Positions 34,543 to 46,098 of a DNA stretch of 64,000 nt are shown in pieces. A program made the translations under genes and the position numbers. This DNA comes from Prostheceraeus crozeri (taxonomy: Eukaryota > Platyhelminthes > Polycladida > Euryleptidae). The first letter of the stretch is position 1; every line of letters starts with the position of its first letter. The stretch is from the NCBI GenBank assembly GCA_907163375.1, contig CAJQUW010007999.1, positions 62,001-126,000 on the forward strand. Direction: 5' to 3'. Under the pieces are notes generated by a model, which was not told the origin of the DNA, made no database searches, and was given only the letters and a program-made list of their open reading frames with translations.

Positions 34543-35580
34543 AGTAGTAAGTAAAACCACTTCTGGATAGCGCAAGATGGCCGCCGTCGCTGACGTCCCC
34601 CCCCTCTGGAACGACAGAGTGTCGTGGTGGACTTGGGCGACCGCCAGGTTTTGTCTTGAGGCTATAGTGTGTGATGTTTTTCGTGTAATCTGATGAATGT
34701 TGGGTTGAAAATGGGCTGTTTCGAGTGGAAGCAGTGCTCGGATGTGAAAACGGAGGCCAGATTCGGATTCAGCGTGAAATTCTGCATCGGTATGGTGAGT
34801 TTCAAGTCAATCGGAGAGAAAAATTTTCGCTGACGTCCTCCCCCCCCCCCTCGGGAGAGCTAGCTTCGATCTTGGCTTCTAGTGGACGGATTTTGTCGTG
34901 CAATAGCTCGTTTGAAAGCTAAGAGTGAGACAAATTCACTGAAAGAAACGCCTTGTTCATATATGTCTTCGTTTAGATGTGAGACGCCATTTAAGATTTT
35001 AGGTCGGAGCTCACCTGAAAAATCCTAAGTGTCAGAGTGGCTTTGTATGGGCAAAATTTTAAAAATTTTCCAAAGTGTCGCATTTCGACCTGGGACCTTT
35101 ACCAAAACATTTTTCATCAAATTTCGCTGACGTCCCCCCCCCCTCGGGAGAGCTAGCTTCGATCTTGGCTTCTAGTGGACGGATTTTGTCGTGCAATAGC
35201 TCGTTTGAAAGCTAAGAGTGAGACAAATTCACTGAAAGAAACGCCTTGTTCATATCTGTCTTCGTTTAGATGTGAGACGCCATTTAAAATTTTAGGTCGG
35301 AGCTCACCTGAAAAATCCTAAGTGTCAGAGTGGCTTTGTATGGGCAAAATTTTGAAAATTTTCCAAAGTGTGTCATTTCGACCTGGGACCTTCACCAAAA
35401 CATTTTTCATCAAATTTCTCCGAACGAGGGGGGAGGTCAGTGAAATTTGATGAAAAATGTTTTGGTGAAGGTCCCAGGTCGAAATTCGGAAGTTTTAAAT
35501 TTTTCAAAATTTTCACCACACTGGAGCTCTCACACTTAGGAATTTTTTCACTTGTGGCATGTTACATGGACATGTGCTGA
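34543..35580. repeat. Left terminal inverted repeat of the Polinton
   Basis: Mirrors the right end, including GATAGCGCAAGATGGCCGCC and the TGGAACGACAGAGTGTCGTGG box. It contains about two copies of a unit of roughly 290-300 bases (GCTAGCTTCGATCTTGGC, AATAGCTCGTTTGAAAGC, GTCGGAGCTCACC), each preceded by a C run. Confidence 0.85.
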
Positions 35581-35722
35581 CGGACCAACTTCCCGTAGTC
35601 ATATGAGAATGGTTCAGGTGTCATATGATAGAGAATGATGAGACAAATCGTTTGCAACAAACCGCATGTCGCTACGATGAATACTTTCGGAGATGGAGCC
35701 ATTTTAAGTTTTCTTCCGAGCA

Positions 35723-35730
35723 TATATAAA
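35723..35730 (+). promoter_or_regulatory. TATA box of the first Polinton gene
   Basis: TATATAAA lies between the left terminal repeat and the first long frame. About 620 bases of untranslated sequence separate it from the ATG at 36353, so an intron or a long leader is implied. Confidence 0.45.
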
Positions 35731-36352
35731 CCCCCGACAACGTAAGTCTCATCACTTCATCGAAAGACGAGGTAAGCGACGTTCGTCGCTCTGAGCTCCC
35801 GATATCGGGTGTTTCAAAGGACTCTATCTTTTGAAGTCGGCAAGCTATCTTCTTACTTCAAAGTTTGTGTGATCGAGTTTGATAGTGTCTTTACTACTGA
35901 TAAAATTTTTTAAAAGTAGTATGAGTAGTAAAATGCGGAATTTTTTAAAATTCTTAATTTTCAGTTTTTTCAAAGTTTTAACATGTAGACTAAGGTTTTC
36001 AAGTATGCTGAGTTCAAATCTGCTATCAGATTTGAAATTTAACTAAGTCTAAGGCAGCTTTGAGGGGTTAGATCCCAGCTACTGATCACTACCTTTGACT
36101 CGACGTTGTTGTTACCACTTCGGGGCAGTGGCAATGATGTCTTCAGCTGTAAATAGCGGGTATCGGGGAAGATCTCTCACTTCCCTAGTGATCAGTACAA
36201 GGCCTTCGGGCTGTCGACGGGATCGAGTGCCACTCACTACACTCAAATCTATCATTCCTCGCTAAGTGTAATGCCTTAGGAATATGATTGTACTACATGA
36301 TTCCAAACTTATACAAATTTCATTATCTTAAGTTAACGATAAAATCTCAGGC

Positions 36353-37543
36353 ATGGCTAACGACAAAAACAGAAAATTCCATATCAAGATGTGTGTATGC
36401 AGTCGTGTAAATCGCAGTGCGGACGCCAAGGCGCATGTCAAGAAGGCGGGCACCGGCCACATGACTATCTTGAATAGGGTTGCGTGTGTAAAGTGTAGAG
36501 TGTTGAAGGGTGATGAGGATGAGGCGTGTTTTTACAGAGTGCATGCTGACTGTAGTGGAGGTTTGGTGAATGACGTGCGATTCACGCAGTTGATTGTTAA
36601 AGAGAGGGAGCGAATGTTGGCAATGGAGCGAGAGGGCAAGGTTGAGAATGTTGTTGAGAATGTTGTTGAGGATGATGAGTTGGCGAGAGCAATTGCGTCG
36701 TTGGAGGGTGAGATTGAGCGAAAGAGAGTGCTTGAGAGTGATGATGAGGATGATGTGGATTTAGATAGGGAGCGTGTGAGGAAGCGTGTGAGGAAGTTGA
36801 GCTCTTCGTCGTCGGAGGTGTCAAACATTGTCATCACCGACCCCCCGCAGAGCTCATCTTCCCCAAAAGTGAAGAGTGGGTGGATTCGTATGCAGTCGGC
36901 GAGGTGGTTGAAGGATGAAGAGAAGAGGCATGTATCGTAGCAGATGGCGCATGATTTGTTGGTGAATAAGTATGAGAGTTTGAAGAAGGTGAAGGATGAA
37001 GTTGTGAAGGAGTTGGATGAGTTGAAAAAGAAGGAACTGAAGTCGAAGGAGGCAGCGGATGAGAACATACGAATAAGGCGTAGTGTGACTGATTTGAAGA
37101 ATAAGACACGAGAGTTGGAAGAGAAGAATGATGAGTGTGAGAAGAGGGCGAATGCTGCGGAGAGAAGAATGAGAGATGCAGAAGCGAAGTTTGAGGAGAT
37201 GATGAAGGAGATGAGTGTGTTGAGAGCGAGGAATGTTGAGTTGGAGAGGAATGTGGCTCGACGGGGTAATGAGAGGCAGGCGTATGAGAAGTTGGAGCGC
37301 ATGAGGGATGAGTGGAATCGTGTGAATGAGGATCGTTTGTTTGAATTTCACATCCCTATTCGGGATAATCATTTGGACGGTCAAGTTCTTGTAAACCAGA
37401 ATTTAGATGACTCCATCATATGCTACAACGGCCATCCAACCAAAAAATGTCTCCATGCCAGCCTGAGAATGCGCGGTCATCTGCACAAATTCTCTGTTAG
37501 AAAGACTCTGTTAGACTCTAACTTGGTAGTGAAAAGTAAATAA
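36353..37543 (+). pseudogene. Polinton accessory gene, coiled-coil protein, broken
   Basis: The N-terminal part has several Cys/His residues (MCVCSR, CVKCR). A long acidic and basic charged region follows, with heptad-like coiled coil across roughly 36950-37340. Codon use is very purine-rich. No homology recognised. Broken by about one break. Confidence 0.5.
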
Positions 37544-37636
37544 GATAGTATATCCTATTCTAATACATATCATTTTCATTGCAGATCTTTGCCCGCCTTC
37601 ACCACCCCATCAATTCACTCCCGAGAACGAACCATC

Positions 37637-37652
37637 GGCTCTCTTAAGGGCC
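37637..37652 (+). terminator. Histone-mRNA-like 3' stem-loop, first copy, in the Polinton
   Basis: GGCTCT and AGGGCC can form a 6-bp stem around a 4-base loop CTTA, flanked by CCATC and ACC. Animal histone mRNAs end in a very similar 6-bp, 4-base hairpin. It lies about 95 bases after the preceding coding region. Confidence 0.4.
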
Positions 37653-37825
37653 ACCTAGGGGCAAGACATGATAGAACCTCCACGCGGTTTGCCCTGGGCA
37701 GTCTTCGGACTGGCGAATACTATCATTAAGTTGAATCTGCTATCAGTCAACTTGAACGTTATGCGGTCGATTGCTATCCCTGAAGCATTCTGATTCGCTG
37801 TTGAGCAATTCATTGTTGAAAACCC

Positions 37826-37833
37826 TATATAAG
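37826..37833 (+). promoter_or_regulatory. TATA box of the 81-codon Polinton gene
   Basis: TATATAAG about 40 bases before the ATG at 37874. Confidence 0.5.
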
Positions 37834-37873
37834 CCAGAAGATTGTAGCACTTCTCATTCAATTTTAAGTCACG

Positions 37874-38119
37874 ATGGAAGCAACATCTACTAGCACCATT
37901 CCCGTCTTCATCGATGAAGACAACGCCATTCCCGAGTTCATCATCCTCGACAAGTGGGATGAGAAGAAGGGGAAGATCAAGAAGATCGTTTGGACGGATG
38001 AGGTATGGACTCCGAATACCACTCGCATCCGAAAGGTGCCAGATGCACCACCACGGCTTAGGCGGTACAGGGTTTATGACAACCTAACTGTCATACCCAT
38101 TGACTATTCCAGCCAATAG
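37874..38119 (+). CDS. Small Polinton protein, 81 codons, function unknown
   Basis: Begins MEATSTSTIPVFIDEDNAIP. It has an acidic start, a Lys-rich middle (EKKGKIKKIVW) and an Arg-rich end. Looks whole. A TATA box lies just upstream and a histone-like stem-loop about 33 bases after the stop, suggesting a compact, separately transcribed gene. No homologue recognised. Confidence 0.5.
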   Translation: MEATSTSTIPVFIDEDNAIPEFIILDKWDEKKGKIKKIVWTDEVWTPNTTRIRKVPDAPPRLRRYRVYDNLTVIPIDYSSQ

Positions 38120-38151
38120 TCAACTTAATTCACACCCGAGAATGAACCATC

Positions 38152-38167
38152 GGCTCTCTTAAGGGCC
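38152..38167 (+). terminator. Histone-mRNA-like 3' stem-loop, second copy, in the Polinton
   Basis: Same hairpin as at 37637, here about 33 bases after the stop of the 81-codon gene, the spacing usual for histone genes. It lies within a direct duplication of about 140 bases (37624-37765 and 38136-38275). Confidence 0.45.
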
Positions 38168-38613
38168 ACCATGGGGCAAGATATGATAGAACCTCCACGC
38201 GGTTTGCCCTGGGCAGTCTTCGGACTGGCGAATACTATCATTAAGTTGAATCTGCTATCAGTCAACTTGAGCGTTGTAAATGAAGTTCGGTATAATACTT
38301 CCTTTCGACGGGCGTTCCTGTAAAGGGCGGCGGTGAAACCCGTAGCTATGTATACCGCAAGGGACATTCGGCAATGGTCAATCTTGTTAAACCTCTCTGC
38401 GTCATGTTTGCAAGTGATTGCCTCTGTCTCAACGTAGTATGCATTCGCGCCAGGGCGACATTTAGCCAACTGTCGAAGGTTCCCTAAAACTTTCCATTGC
38501 ATACGTTATGAGAACCATGAGTTCTACCTGTCTCTATCAATGAGATGAATGGATGAATGGAATGAAATGGGAGGACACTCACGCGTCACACGCAACATAA
38601 CACACTTCTCTCT

Positions 38614-39232
38614 TCCGTAGTCTAACAAGCTCTTTACACATGGATCGCAGTCGATTGCTATCCCTGTATCAGAAGTGTAAGCTATCTTAATTTTATTTGA
38701 CACTATTTCATCTATCATCATCGCCCATATGAAATGTTTTAAGATTTACAAGTTAGACTAAGCGTGCTACTATTTCCAAATGAATAAAGTATACATGGTT
38801 AAATCATCCACTTAAGCCCATCCGTAGTCTAACAAGCTCTTTACACATGGATCGCAGTCAATTGCTATCCCTGTATCAGAAGTGTAAGCTATCTTAATTT
38901 TATTTGACACTATTTTATCTATCATCATCGCCCATATGAAATGTTTTAAGATTTACAAGTTAGACTAAGCGTGCTACTATTTCCAAATGAAAAAGTATAC
39001 ATGGTTAAATCATTCACTTAAGACCATCCGTAGTCTAACAAGCTCTTTACACATGGATCGCAGTCGATTGCTATCCCTGTATCAGAAGTGTAAGCTATCT
39101 TAATTTTATTTGACACTATTTCATCTATCATCATCGCCCATATGAAATGTTATAAGATTTACAAGTTAGACTAAGCGTGCTACTATTTCCAAATGAAAAA
39201 GTATACATGGTTAAATCATCCACTGAAGCCCC
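38614..39232. repeat. Three tandem units of about 206 bases inside the Polinton
   Basis: Units start at 38614, 38821 and 39027 and each begins TCCGTAGTCTAACAAGC. They are nearly identical to one another, so the expansion is recent relative to the element. No coding frame spans them. Confidence 0.85.
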
Positions 39233-39391
39233 ATTCAAGTAAGTCAGTATGAAAGCAAAGATAATACGAAATAAAAATTTATTATGGCATGTATTTCAAA
39301 AGGTCTTCATCGTCAATATCGTCCCAGAGTCTGGCTTCACATAGATAAGAAAAACAGTTCAGTTGCTTTAATCGTTCTTCCACTGCGAGCC

Positions 39392-39727
39392 TCACTTTGT
39401 CGATATACTCCCACTCCGCCATAGTTCGTGGCTGGAGTTAGGGGTGTACCAATCCCATAATTGGTGGAGGAATTTGGTGCTGGTGATCTCCATCACATCG
39501 TCAGTATCGTACTGGAGATACTTCCACCTCACGCCTGTTAAGTCGGGACACTCCTTCTCACATACACTCTCTTCGTCGTCCGCTGGCAATGACAACTTTC
39601 TGATATTATCCAGTCGGTACACCTTCTCTACCTTCCCCTTCGTTGGAGCGTTTGGTGTAACGAGCGCCTTTGGTGTTGAGCATGGAGAAGAGAATTTTGT
39701 GTTTGGTGTTGTCGGAGGGCTTGTCAT
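39392..39727 (-). CDS. Polinton protein of unknown function, 111 codons
   Basis: Starts MTSPPTTPNTKFSSPCSTPK, with a Pro/Thr/Ser-rich N-terminus and a more ordered C-terminus (GVRWKYLQYDTDDVMEI). Looks whole. CCAAT and TATATAT elements lie upstream (39782-39834). No homology recognised. Confidence 0.45.
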   Translation of the reverse strand: MTSPPTTPNTKFSSPCSTPKALVTPNAPTKGKVEKVYRLDNIRKLSLPADDEESVCEKECPDLTGVRWKYLQYDTDDVMEITSTKFLHQLWDWYTPNSSHELWRSGSISTK

Positions 39728-42700
39728 GTTGACTGTGAATAATAACTTTGAAATGTTTTCTAATTCTTAAGTATCAACAAGCAACCAATCAGAATGAACA
39801 GCCAATGAATGATGAATATGAAAGTATATATGTAAAGTGACATTCGTGTCATTTTACTCTGTCTTTGTGACATATAAGTGAAGTGTTCTCTGGCGAATTC
39901 TATACTTGAGGCGTACAAGTGAACTGCTCTCTCGTGAATTTCAAATTTGAGTGAAGTCTCTATCTTGTTGAAGTATCAACCTTAAACTTGATTTCGTTGA
40001 AATGGTAAGTTGAAAATTTCTTCACTCATCTCCCTCAAACGTATGGCTAATAGCATCTTCCTCAATTTCAGGCATCAACTTCATCACCAACGCCCTCCCT
40101 TCTCGAGGAAAGTTTAGAGTTGTTGAGTCAAAGTAGGTTGTAACAATACACTGAGACTTGAACAGAGATGATAGAATGATTTCTCTTTCAGGTGATGTGA
40201 GTTCCAGCTCAGGACTCTCGCGACAAGGCAACGAGTGGGAATGTGCCGACTGCGGACATATGCTTACAAGGAAGCACAGTCTCCTTCGACACATCAAACA
40301 ACGTGTGTGTCAACGCAAAGCGGCGTCAATCTCCGGAGGTGAAGTTGATTCTGACGATGACATCTCATTTCCTTGCGATTTGTGCCCTCTTTCTTTTGAT
40401 AGTCACTTTCAGCGATCTTCGCACAGACTTCAACACACGCATGCAAATGATCACTACACCAACGGTACCTCTACCATCTCCCTCATTAATGTTTCACATA
40501 ATAATTTAGTACGCGACTACTGCATGGAGTCCAATACTCAAATAGTAGATTTTCCTGAGTGGCTCCTTCAAAATTCTAACATTATCGAAGCGCTCTTCAA
40601 CAATTTAGACAATTTTAGAATGAAGGCGCTCATCTACCTTAAACTAAAATATATTAAGATAGATTTTCAAACGGGTCAACTGACGGAGAGAATACAGTTT
40701 CATGTTCCTTCCTCTTTCGCAACCGAAGTTGTAGACTGCGAGTCTTGGCTAAATTTTCACATTCAATGTTTAAAATCAAATGTAGATAAATTCAATCAAC
40801 GCGACAGCGCTCTCATTTTTGATGGTGTGGACTCAGCCATATTCAAAATTTCCCTATTAGAAAGTCATGCAGCTCGAAGCACATTTAAACTACCAAAAAC
40901 GTTGTATAATAAGAAAGCTCTCATCAATGTCGATTGTAAATCACAGTGTTTCAAATATGCAGTCCTATCCATCCTTCACTATAATTATATCAACGCGAAT
41001 CGAAATCATACCTATAGCTATAGACAGTGGGAGGATGAACTAGACTTTGAAGGTTGTGATAGTAACAACATGAAAATCGAAGATGTAGAAACGTTCGAAA
41101 AACATAATAAGATTAAAATTGTCGTTCACGTGTGGGAGAAGGGGTTGAAGGGTGCCCGCTATAATTCACGTTCAACTTGTTATGAACGTGTAGTCAGCCT
41201 CTTATTAGTAAAACAAGATGATAGCGAGCAATGGCACTACTGTGGTATTCCCAAAATCTCTTACTTGTACACTCACTTTGGGCACTCTAAAAGAGGTGAA
41301 CATTTTGTATGCGACCGCTGCATCCGCTCCTTTTGGAGTAAAGATAAATTTGAAACTCACTATGAATGGTGCAAGCGAGGTAAATTACAAATGGAACGCA
41401 TGCCCAAAGATAAAATATTTTCACATAGGGATAATGGTGACGAATTAAGTCCCCTGCGTGTCATTTACGCAGACATAGAATGCTACATTGATGATATCAT
41501 CCACAAGCCAGCAGCCATATCCTGCTATGAAGTATGGCATGACCACTTTAGGAATAGACAAAACAAAATGCATACTTGGCAAGGTGAAGATTGCATTTCA
41601 AAATTTCTAGAATTTCTCGATAAAGCTGCTAAATTTCAACAATCATATGATTCCCAATTGCAGCGTAAGTCACTACATATGTCAGATGAAGACAAACAAA
41701 AATTTGAAAGTTGCACATTGTGCCTAAATGTCATAAAACGTTTGATGACGATAAAATTAAGAAAGTGCGTGATCATGATCACATCACTGGTAAATTTAGA
41801 AACGCACTCTGCTCCAAATGTAACTTTTTCACTTAGGTTGAGACGTCGTGTACTACCCGTCATTTTTCATAACTTTAAGGGCTATGACAGTCATATGCTC
41901 ATAAAAGGAGGGTTGAGCCAGATGAAATCGTGGCAGTTTAATGTAATAGCGCAAACGAGAGAAAAATTCATGGCAATGACAGCAAAAGTACCAGTAGATA
42001 AAACTAAAGAAAATAAGACAGTCTTCTTCGAAATAAAATTTTTAGATTCATTCTAATTCATGTCAGCGTCACTAGCTTCTCTCGTTCGTAATCTCAAGTT
42101 TCTTCCCCATAGTCAAACTTTGAAGAAACACTATCCAAACTTAACGGATGAAATAATCACTCGCAAAGGAGTCTTTCCCTATGCGTATTTTAGCTCAATG
42201 TCTAAACTAAATGAAACAACCCTTCCTTCCATTGACAAATTCAAAAACGATTTGACGGGTGAAGATTGTCCAGTAGAAGATTATGAACATGCTCAAGAGG
42301 CATGGTTAAAATTTGATTGTAAAACGTTTGGCGATTATATGATCGCTTACTTAGAAATTAGATGTCATTTTGCTGGCTGATGTCTTTCAGGAATTTCGAC
42401 GAGTGCATTAGAAGAAGACAAATTAGATCCTGTCCACTTTGTCAGTCTACCAGCCATGTCCTTTAAATCAGCCTTTAAAATGACTGGTGAGACCATTCAT
42501 CTCTTACAAGACCCGGAGATGTATAATATATTTGAGCGCGGAATACGCGGTGGTCTCACATTTGTAAATAAACATCATATAAAATCTGAAACAGTAGGTG
42601 ATGATCATATCCACCTAAAGTACTATGACCAAAATAATTTATATGGCAGTTCACTGTCTAAACCACTCCCTCATTCCGAGTTTAGTTGGTTAAATCAAGA

Positions 42701-42742
42701 TGAGCTTGAGTATTACTCCAACCCTTCAAACATACTGAAGAT

Positions 42743-43106
42743 ATAATTGATGGCTTTGGGCGGGAGGACCATTATTCAAAAAATATACACTACGAGTGTG
42801 TAGGCACAAAACTCTCCCGATTGTTGTTAGGCCGAAAATTATAATGACTTAAATAAAGACACAAGGTGGCCGACGTTTCCCGTCCTGACGCTTTATCAAG
42901 GCCTAATATGATAAAAGTGTTTTATCAAAAAATACTTTTATCAAAAATACTTATAATAAAAATACTTTTATCATATTAGGCCTTGATAAAGCGTCAGGAC
43001 GGGAAACGTCGGCCACCTTGTGTCTTTATTTAAGTCATTATAATTTTCGGCCTAACAACAATCGGGAGAGTTTTGTGCCTACACACTCGTAGTGTATATT
43101 TTTTGA
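42743..43106. mobile_element. PLE-type palindromic mini-element inserted in the Polinton
   Basis: An 11-bp duplication ATACTGAAGAT (42732-42742 and 43107-43117) encloses a one-sided tail of about 31 bases and a near-perfect palindrome with arms of about 165 bases. The arms hold GACGTTTCCCGTCCTGACGC and its mirror. It has no coding sequence. The architecture repeats that of the two larger PLEs, so it is probably a non-autonomous or severely truncated PLE that inserted after the Polinton. Confidence 0.85.
42978..43015 (+). ncRNA. Degenerate hammerhead-like motif in the palindrome
   Basis: GGCC, TTGATAA, a stem CGT/ACG, GGAAAC, GTC and GGCC follow the hammerhead order with a good stem I. The first core box differs from CUGANGA, so activity is doubtful. 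The mirror copy lies near 42867-42902 on the minus strand. Confidence 0.4.
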
Positions 43107-44532
43107 ATACTGAAGATTCCAGATGAAGGTGATTGGGGATATTATTTTGAAGTGGATTTGATTTATCCAAATAGCATTAAAAATAAAACTGCTGATTTTC
43201 CACTCGCACCTGAATCTGGTGAAGTGACTGAAGATATGTTTTCACCATTCATGTCACAATTTCATAATAACTTAAGAGTGTGGACAGCCAAGGTACAAAC
43301 CATGCCGCAAACTTTTACTCACCCAATATGATAACAAAAAATTATCTCGTACACTTCTGCATACTAAAATTCTATTTAGAAATGGGCATGCTTCTAAAGT
43401 CAGTTCACCGCATTATCAAATTTAGACAGAAAGCCTTCCTCAAACCCTACATAGATAGTAACAGTCAAAAACGTGCACTCGCCCAAAATAATTTTGAAAA
43501 GGATTTTTATAAATATAAGAATAACAGTCTTTTCGGAAAGACCATGGAGGATGTTAGAAAACGTATGAACTACAAACTAGTCGTTGATGAACAAAAATAT
43601 CACAAATTGACCTCATCACCTCTTTTCATTGATAGAGACATCATCGATGAGGATCTTGTAGGTGTTAAAATGATAAAATCAGAAGTTGAGTTGAGCCAAA
43701 CCCATCTATATTGGGCAAGCCGTTTTAGATTATTCCAAGCTTGAAATGTATCAACTCTTCTACAAAATATTAAAACCATGCCCTCTCGTAAAAGAGGTTC
43801 GCTTGCTGGGTGGTGATACAGATAGTTTCTTTTTAGGAATTACCACTCAAAAAGATTTAAATTTTAATGAAGTAGGCAAGTCATTAGAAAAATATTTCGG
43901 CACATCTAACTACAATCCCACTCATCCACTCTATTCCATACAGAATAAAGCCAAACTTGGTTGTTTTAAAGATGAAACAGCAGGAAAGGAAATAGATGAA
44001 ATGATTCTCCTCCGTCCTAAAATGTATTCCATGAAATTAAAAGAATGTGCAGATAGTATTAAGCGTGCTAAAGGTATATCAAAATCCATTGTTCACAAAA
44101 TGAAACATCGGTCCTATAAGAAGGCCTATAAAAATAAAAACTATAACGTTTTGTCAATATGACAATCTTAAAATCTCAAGTTCATACTGTGAAAACGCAC
44201 ACGTTCAAGAAACGAGCGCTTTCAGCATGGGAGGATAAGAGGTGTTGGATAGGACATAACACATCTCTTCCACATGGACCTCCTGACACAAACATACCTC
44301 CACCCAAAAGAATAAAACTCACGCTACCACATTCAGGAGATGTATTGACATAATCAACTTTAACTCAGTATTTTGATGTTGCTTTTTGTAGATATACATG
44401 GTTGTTTTAGGTATCGCATGAGATCGTTTCTTCCTTGTGAATATATGCCTAGAGTCAGCCCATTCCCCCTATATCTGTGAAAAGACTTTTTCATATACAT
44501 ATTTTTATTTCAATAAACATATCACAATGACT

Positions 44533-46060
44533 TCACTTTGTTTTCCGGAACACTAAAGTTACGAGGGATTTAGTATCTTTCACATGGATGCACTCTTGTA
44601 AACCATTGGTAATTTTGATAGCAATAGAGGGTATAGTTTGTTTGACGACGGGATGATAGAAAATAGATTCAAACATCTTCTCGACTATTCCATATGAAGC
44701 GTCTTTATCATGAATGAAATCACGTAAAATGTATTCTTTTTTCTCAAAAAAAGAAATAGGAAGAATCAAATCACTTTGAATGTAAAGGTGCTGTTCATGT
44801 TTATCAAGTGTCATTGGTGTTTCTATACCAATCGTATGCGCAGCAGTAAACACAGTTTGTAGCATTGAAAAACCAAAGAGTTTTTTCAAATTTTTACTCA
44901 ATTGACATTGAATGTCATCACCCAGTTTCAGAACAACGCGTTGATTTTCAATTGAAAACGATATGTGGTGTGCCTTTACATCATATTTACTTTTCATCAC
45001 ATGCTTCAAACTTCTGTTGTATATAAGGATTTACTACATGAATGAAGCTTTCAACTGTATGATATAGACGCGGCATTATATTGATAGCAACTTTAGATTC
45101 TTGATAAGACTGGTAAATTTTCTTGATGCGATCACCATAGATGTCCACCCACCATTCATCATTAACTGAATCAGCTTTAGTGTGATATTCAGTGAGAAGC
45201 ATACACCACACCGCTTCCAATAATAGGTGTATAATGTCTTACAAAATGACGCAAGGTTGGAGAGAAATAAACTGTAAGTGTGTCATTATATTTCTGAATA
45301 ACCAACTTATTTTTGTCCGCCATAATTTTCTCTCCATACTTCTTACCCACAGTCTCATTCCATCGTTTTACTAACTCAATAAGTGATAAAGGTTGAACAC
45401 CACGCTTTTTCAAAATGATGCGTTCTTCACATTCTACAACATCTTCATCAAATATTTTAAATTTATAATGAAATTTGTTGATTCGATTTGAATAAACTTT
45501 TTTAACATTTGCAGTAGCAATTGACGTTAGATGTAGTCCATGGCCAAAACCGAGATGTGGATAGAATTCATTATCCAACCTCAGTGTAAGACCTTTAGTA
45601 AAAGAATGAAAGCGAAGGAACTGTCTCCCACTCCAATGATAGATAGTAAACTCATAAACTTTCTGATTTTTTATTCTTCATGATGGAAGTATTTCCAACT
45701 ATTGAATGCCTTAATAATTTTCTCATTCCCAAATGGTTCATAATAATCTGATTTTATCTGAATCCATTCATAGTTCCACTTTCCATCTGATGTTAAATTG
45801 TATGGTGAACTGGAATGCATTATTCATCGTTATTCCATCATGGGTGCGAGGAGTCAATATCATTTCTTCCAAATCATTCACATTCTGAATATTGCTATCA
45901 TAGCAAATACTAGAAAACGCCAACCTCCCATTCACCTTCTAAATGTAGTGGGCGATTTAATTCTACTCGATAGTCTGATGGTTTATTTTTGGGAAATTTA
46001 TTCATAGAAGCATTACTTGGCAAGTAGATTAGAAACGAGTCCTTATTTTCACTTTCCATA
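44533..46060 (-). pseudogene. Polinton structural-type gene, broken paralogue of the 465-codon gene
   Basis: Segments resemble the neighbour at 46099-47496 in the same order (the MPRLYHTVESF region against MPRIITSVKLV, HHISFSIENQRV against QHISFSEKEGVL). It is therefore a tandem duplicate. Broken by several breaks. The protein family recurs in Polintons without an assigned function to my knowledge. Confidence 0.5.
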
Positions 46061-46098
46061 TTATTCACATTGGAAAAATATATTAGCATACTTTTGCA

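Larger units (their letters stand above)
40158..44350 (+). pseudogene. Polinton protein-primed DNA polymerase B with N-terminal zinc fingers, broken
   Basis: The N-terminus has two C2H2-like fingers (CADCGHMLTRKHSLLRH; CDLCPLSFDSHFQRSSH). The exonuclease motif VIYADIECYID and the palm motif GDTDSFF mark a type B polymerase that copies the element from protein-primed ends. The gene is broken by several breaks (about five) and is further interrupted by a 364-bp PLE-type palindrome at 42743-43106. Confidence 0.85.

Noticed and set aside
36532-37384. Minus-strand frames of up to 256 codons opposite the coiled-coil gene
   Set aside because: Shadow frames caused by strongly purine-biased codons on the other strand.
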